This document shows, piece by piece, positions 30,697 through 32,025 of a stretch of DNA of 32,025 nucleotides. The notes under the pieces were generated by a model. It saw only the letters and a program-made list of their open reading frames with translations, ran no database searches and was not told the DNA's origin. The first letter of the stretch is position 1. Each line of letters starts with the position of its first letter. The stretch is from Thermoleophilia bacterium. Lineage in GTDB: Bacteria > Actinomycetota > Thermoleophilia > Gaiellales > Gaiellaceae. Made by a program: the position numbers and the translations under genes. The DNA is taken from contig JAICWC010000021.1 in assembly GCA_025934995.1 (NCBI GenBank), positions 1 through 32,025 on the forward strand, read 5' to 3'.

Positions 30697-30766
30697 CGCG
30701 CGCGCCTCGTCGGCGTCCTTGATCGACGTCAGCCCCGGTGTCGCCAGGACCGCTCGCAGCCAGCTC

Positions 30767-31444
30767 TCAGCTTGCAGGGAGGACGACGACGTAGCGGTTC
30801 GGCTCGGTTCCCTCGGACGCGGTCTCGACGCCTTCGAGCTCCTTGAGGCGGAGATGCACGACCTTGCGTTCGACTGCGGTCATCGGCTCGAGCTCGACGC
30901 GGCGACCGGTATCGAGAACTTCCCGCGCGACCCGCACGGCGAGTGACTCGAGCGTCGACCGGCGGCGCTCGCGATACCCGGCAGCGTCGACGACGACTTC
31001 CTTGCGGTCGGCGCCGTACGTCCGGTGCGAGATCGCATTCATCAGGTACTGCACGGCATCGATCATCTGGCCGTGTCGGCCGATCAACAACGCGACGTCG
31101 GCGCCGGAGTAGGTGATCGTGATCGCGTCGTCGCTCTCACGCACGTCTGCGCGGCCCTCGACGCCGACCGCATCCATGATCCGCTGCGCGAGCCCGCGCG
31201 CGTCCGCGGCGGCTTCGCTCTGGTCCGCGCCCAGCGCATCGAGCGCATCCGCAGGCGCGTGCGCAACCACGCGCGCCGGCTCGTAGCCGACACCGAGCAG
31301 GCCGCGCTCTCCTTCCGACACCACCTCGAACTGCACCGCAGACTTGTCGAGGCCGGGATGCCGCTGCTCGAGCTCTCGCAGCGCCGCCCACTTCGCCTCG
31401 CCGACCGTCTCGCCGGTGGCTTCGACAGTCGCATCCTCCGTCAA
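30767..31444 (-). CDS. jag: Jag/KhpB/EloR RNA-binding protein (Jag-N, KH, R3H)
   Basis: The 225-residue protein has a Jag-N domain (KWAALRELEQRHPGLDKS to GERGLLGVGYE, about 19-60), a linker, a KH domain with the GRHG loop (LLIGRHGQMIDAVQYL, about 120-140), and a C-terminal R3H domain with the Arg-x-x-x-His of ERKVVHLRL. In other bacteria it binds small RNAs and affects cell elongation. TTG 31442-31444 overlaps the yidC stop by 4 bases (TTGA) and gives the expected N-terminus. Its stop lies among the upstream codons of the rsmG frame. Confidence 0.92.
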   Translation of the reverse strand: MTEDATVEATGETVGEAKWAALRELEQRHPGLDKSAVQFEVVSEGERGLLGVGYEPARVVAHAPADALDALGADQSEAAADARGLAQRIMDAVGVEGRADVRESDDAITITYSGADVALLIGRHGQMIDAVQYLMNAISHRTYGADRKEVVVDAAGYRERRRSTLESLAVRVAREVLDTGRRVELEPMTAVERKVVHLRLKELEGVETASEGTEPNRYVVVLPAS

Positions 31445-32025
31445 CGACGCCCGGCCTTCTTCTTCCTGCGCACCTTGCGCGGACCGGTCTGCGCAACGGG
31501 CTCGGGCGGCGGCGCGACGGGCTCGGGCGGCGGCTCCGGTTCCTTCGGCGGCGTCCGCGACGAGCGCTTGAACAGGTCGGGCGGCGGGGTCTTCGGCACG
31601 AGCCGGCGCGTGATCAGCCCCTGGCCGACCGTCCAGAGGTTGGTCGTCACCCAGTAGAGGACGAGGCCCGCCGGAAACCGCGAGATCACGAACACGAAGA
31701 TCAGCGGCATCGCCATGAAGAGGTAGCGCTGCATCTTGTCGACGGTCGCCGACATGTAGAGCGTCGAGGCCATCTGCGAACCGACGTAGACGACGAGCAG
31801 GATGAAGCCGCCCCAGTGCGCCGTGGTCTTGTCCGCGATCGACGGGATGAAGTGCAGGAACGAGAGCGAGCCGGGGTGCAGCCTCGCGGGCTCCTTCGAG
31901 AAGTGGCGCAGCGAGTAGTAGAGCGCGATGAAGACCGGCAGCTGCACGAGCATCGGCAGGCACGACGCAGCCGGGTTGATGTTGTTCTCCCGGTAGAACT
32001 TCATCAGCTCTTCGTTCTGCTTCTG
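31441..32025 (-). CDS. yidC: Membrane protein insertase YidC, C-terminal part (N-terminus outside window)
   Basis: The frame runs off the right edge, leaving 194 residues of the 3' part. They include MKFYRENNINPAASCLPMLVQLPVFIALYYSLR, GGFILLVVYVGSQMASTLYM and RYLFMAMPLIFVFVISRFPAGLVLYWVTTN, the last three membrane segments of the insertase. A Pro/Glu-rich linker with a repeated PPEPVA unit leads to a very basic end (RKVRRKKKAGRR) that suits ribosome contact. YidC inserts membrane proteins alone or with SecYEG. rnpA and rpmH are expected beyond the edge. Confidence 0.94.
   Translation of the reverse strand, partial: QKQNEELMKFYRENNINPAASCLPMLVQLPVFIALYYSLRHFSKEPARLHPGSLSFLHFIPSIADKTTAHWGGFILLVVYVGSQMASTLYMSATVDKMQRYLFMAMPLIFVFVISRFPAGLVLYWVTTNLWTVGQGLITRRLVPKTPPPDLFKRSSRTPPKEPEPPPEPVAPPPEPVAQTGPRKVRRKKKAGRR
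31496..31537. repeat. Two-copy 21-bp tandem repeat in the yidC tail
   Basis: ACGGGCTCGGGCGGCGGC begins two adjacent 21-base units (31496-31516 and 31517-31537) that differ only in the last three bases. They encode the repeated P-x-E-P-V-A unit of the YidC C-terminal tail. Confidence 0.75.

Overview
The window is one continuous stretch of high-GC (about 70% by eye) bacterial chromosome with very high coding density: no gap between genes exceeds about 120 bases. Frequent GTG and TTG starts, a PknB-type kinase with an extracellular tail, a class E-like sortase, a GT20 trehalose-phosphate synthase and repeated 'TANNNT then about 6 nt then start codon' arrangements all suggest an actinobacterium. 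The RsmG, DUF151 and small-protein sequences look most like deep-branching Thermoleophilia (Gaiellales/Solirubrobacterales), but that placement is an inference. The run yidC-jag-rsmG-parA-parB on the minus strand at the right edge is the classic origin-proximal order, so oriC and dnaA probably lie just beyond the right end. I see no prophage, insertion sequence, integron or CRISPR array.

Left part (1-2910, plus strand): a single-domain response regulator, tRNA-Phe(GAA), an AAC(3)-like acetyltransferase starting 9 nt after the tRNA, and an AzgA-type purine permease closed by a strong hairpin terminator. Next (2969-13827, minus strand) come 14 consecutive genes, most overlapping by 1-26 bases: GT20 trehalose-P synthase, a shortened aldehyde dehydrogenase, moaC, mog, a UbiA-family prenyltransferase, ccmA, ccmB, ccmC, ccmD, a HemX/CcsA-like membrane protein, hemA, hemC, hemD and a SAM hydroxide adenosyltransferase. 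The set joins tetrapyrrole synthesis, heme export for cytochrome c maturation, a quinone-type prenyltransferase and molybdenum cofactor steps, a respiratory-cofactor theme.

Middle (13858-24720): an RsbW-like ATPase and an HtrA protease (minus) face a membrane-anchored M28 peptidase coupled to a sortase (plus). MoeA (minus) and a PknB-like kinase (plus) diverge from what looks like a symmetric two-way promoter. The kinase converges on a class A penicillin-binding protein, and both end in Thr/Pro-rich extracellular tails. The PBP gene follows DUF2203 and mscS in an operon, and a CPBP protease diverges from it.

Right part (24717-32025): a DUF151 bifunctional-nuclease family gene, two unrecognised small genes, tRNA-Ile(GAT), a three-gene ABC-2 exporter, parB, parA, a small Cys-motif protein, rsmG, jag and the 3' part of yidC.

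No dramatic new defence or mobile system is visible. The most interesting items are the 14-gene cofactor run, altered heme-handling (WWD) motifs in both CcmC and the HemX-like protein, an ALDH lacking about 45-50 residues, an M28 domain without its usual Glu-Glu pair fused to a multi-pass membrane region and coupled to a sortase, the symmetric promoter between moeA and the kinase, a CACGTG palindrome inside the divergent htrA/M28 promoter region, convergent genes sharing CTAG as both stop codons, and an rsmG frame that extends upstream without a normal start codon.
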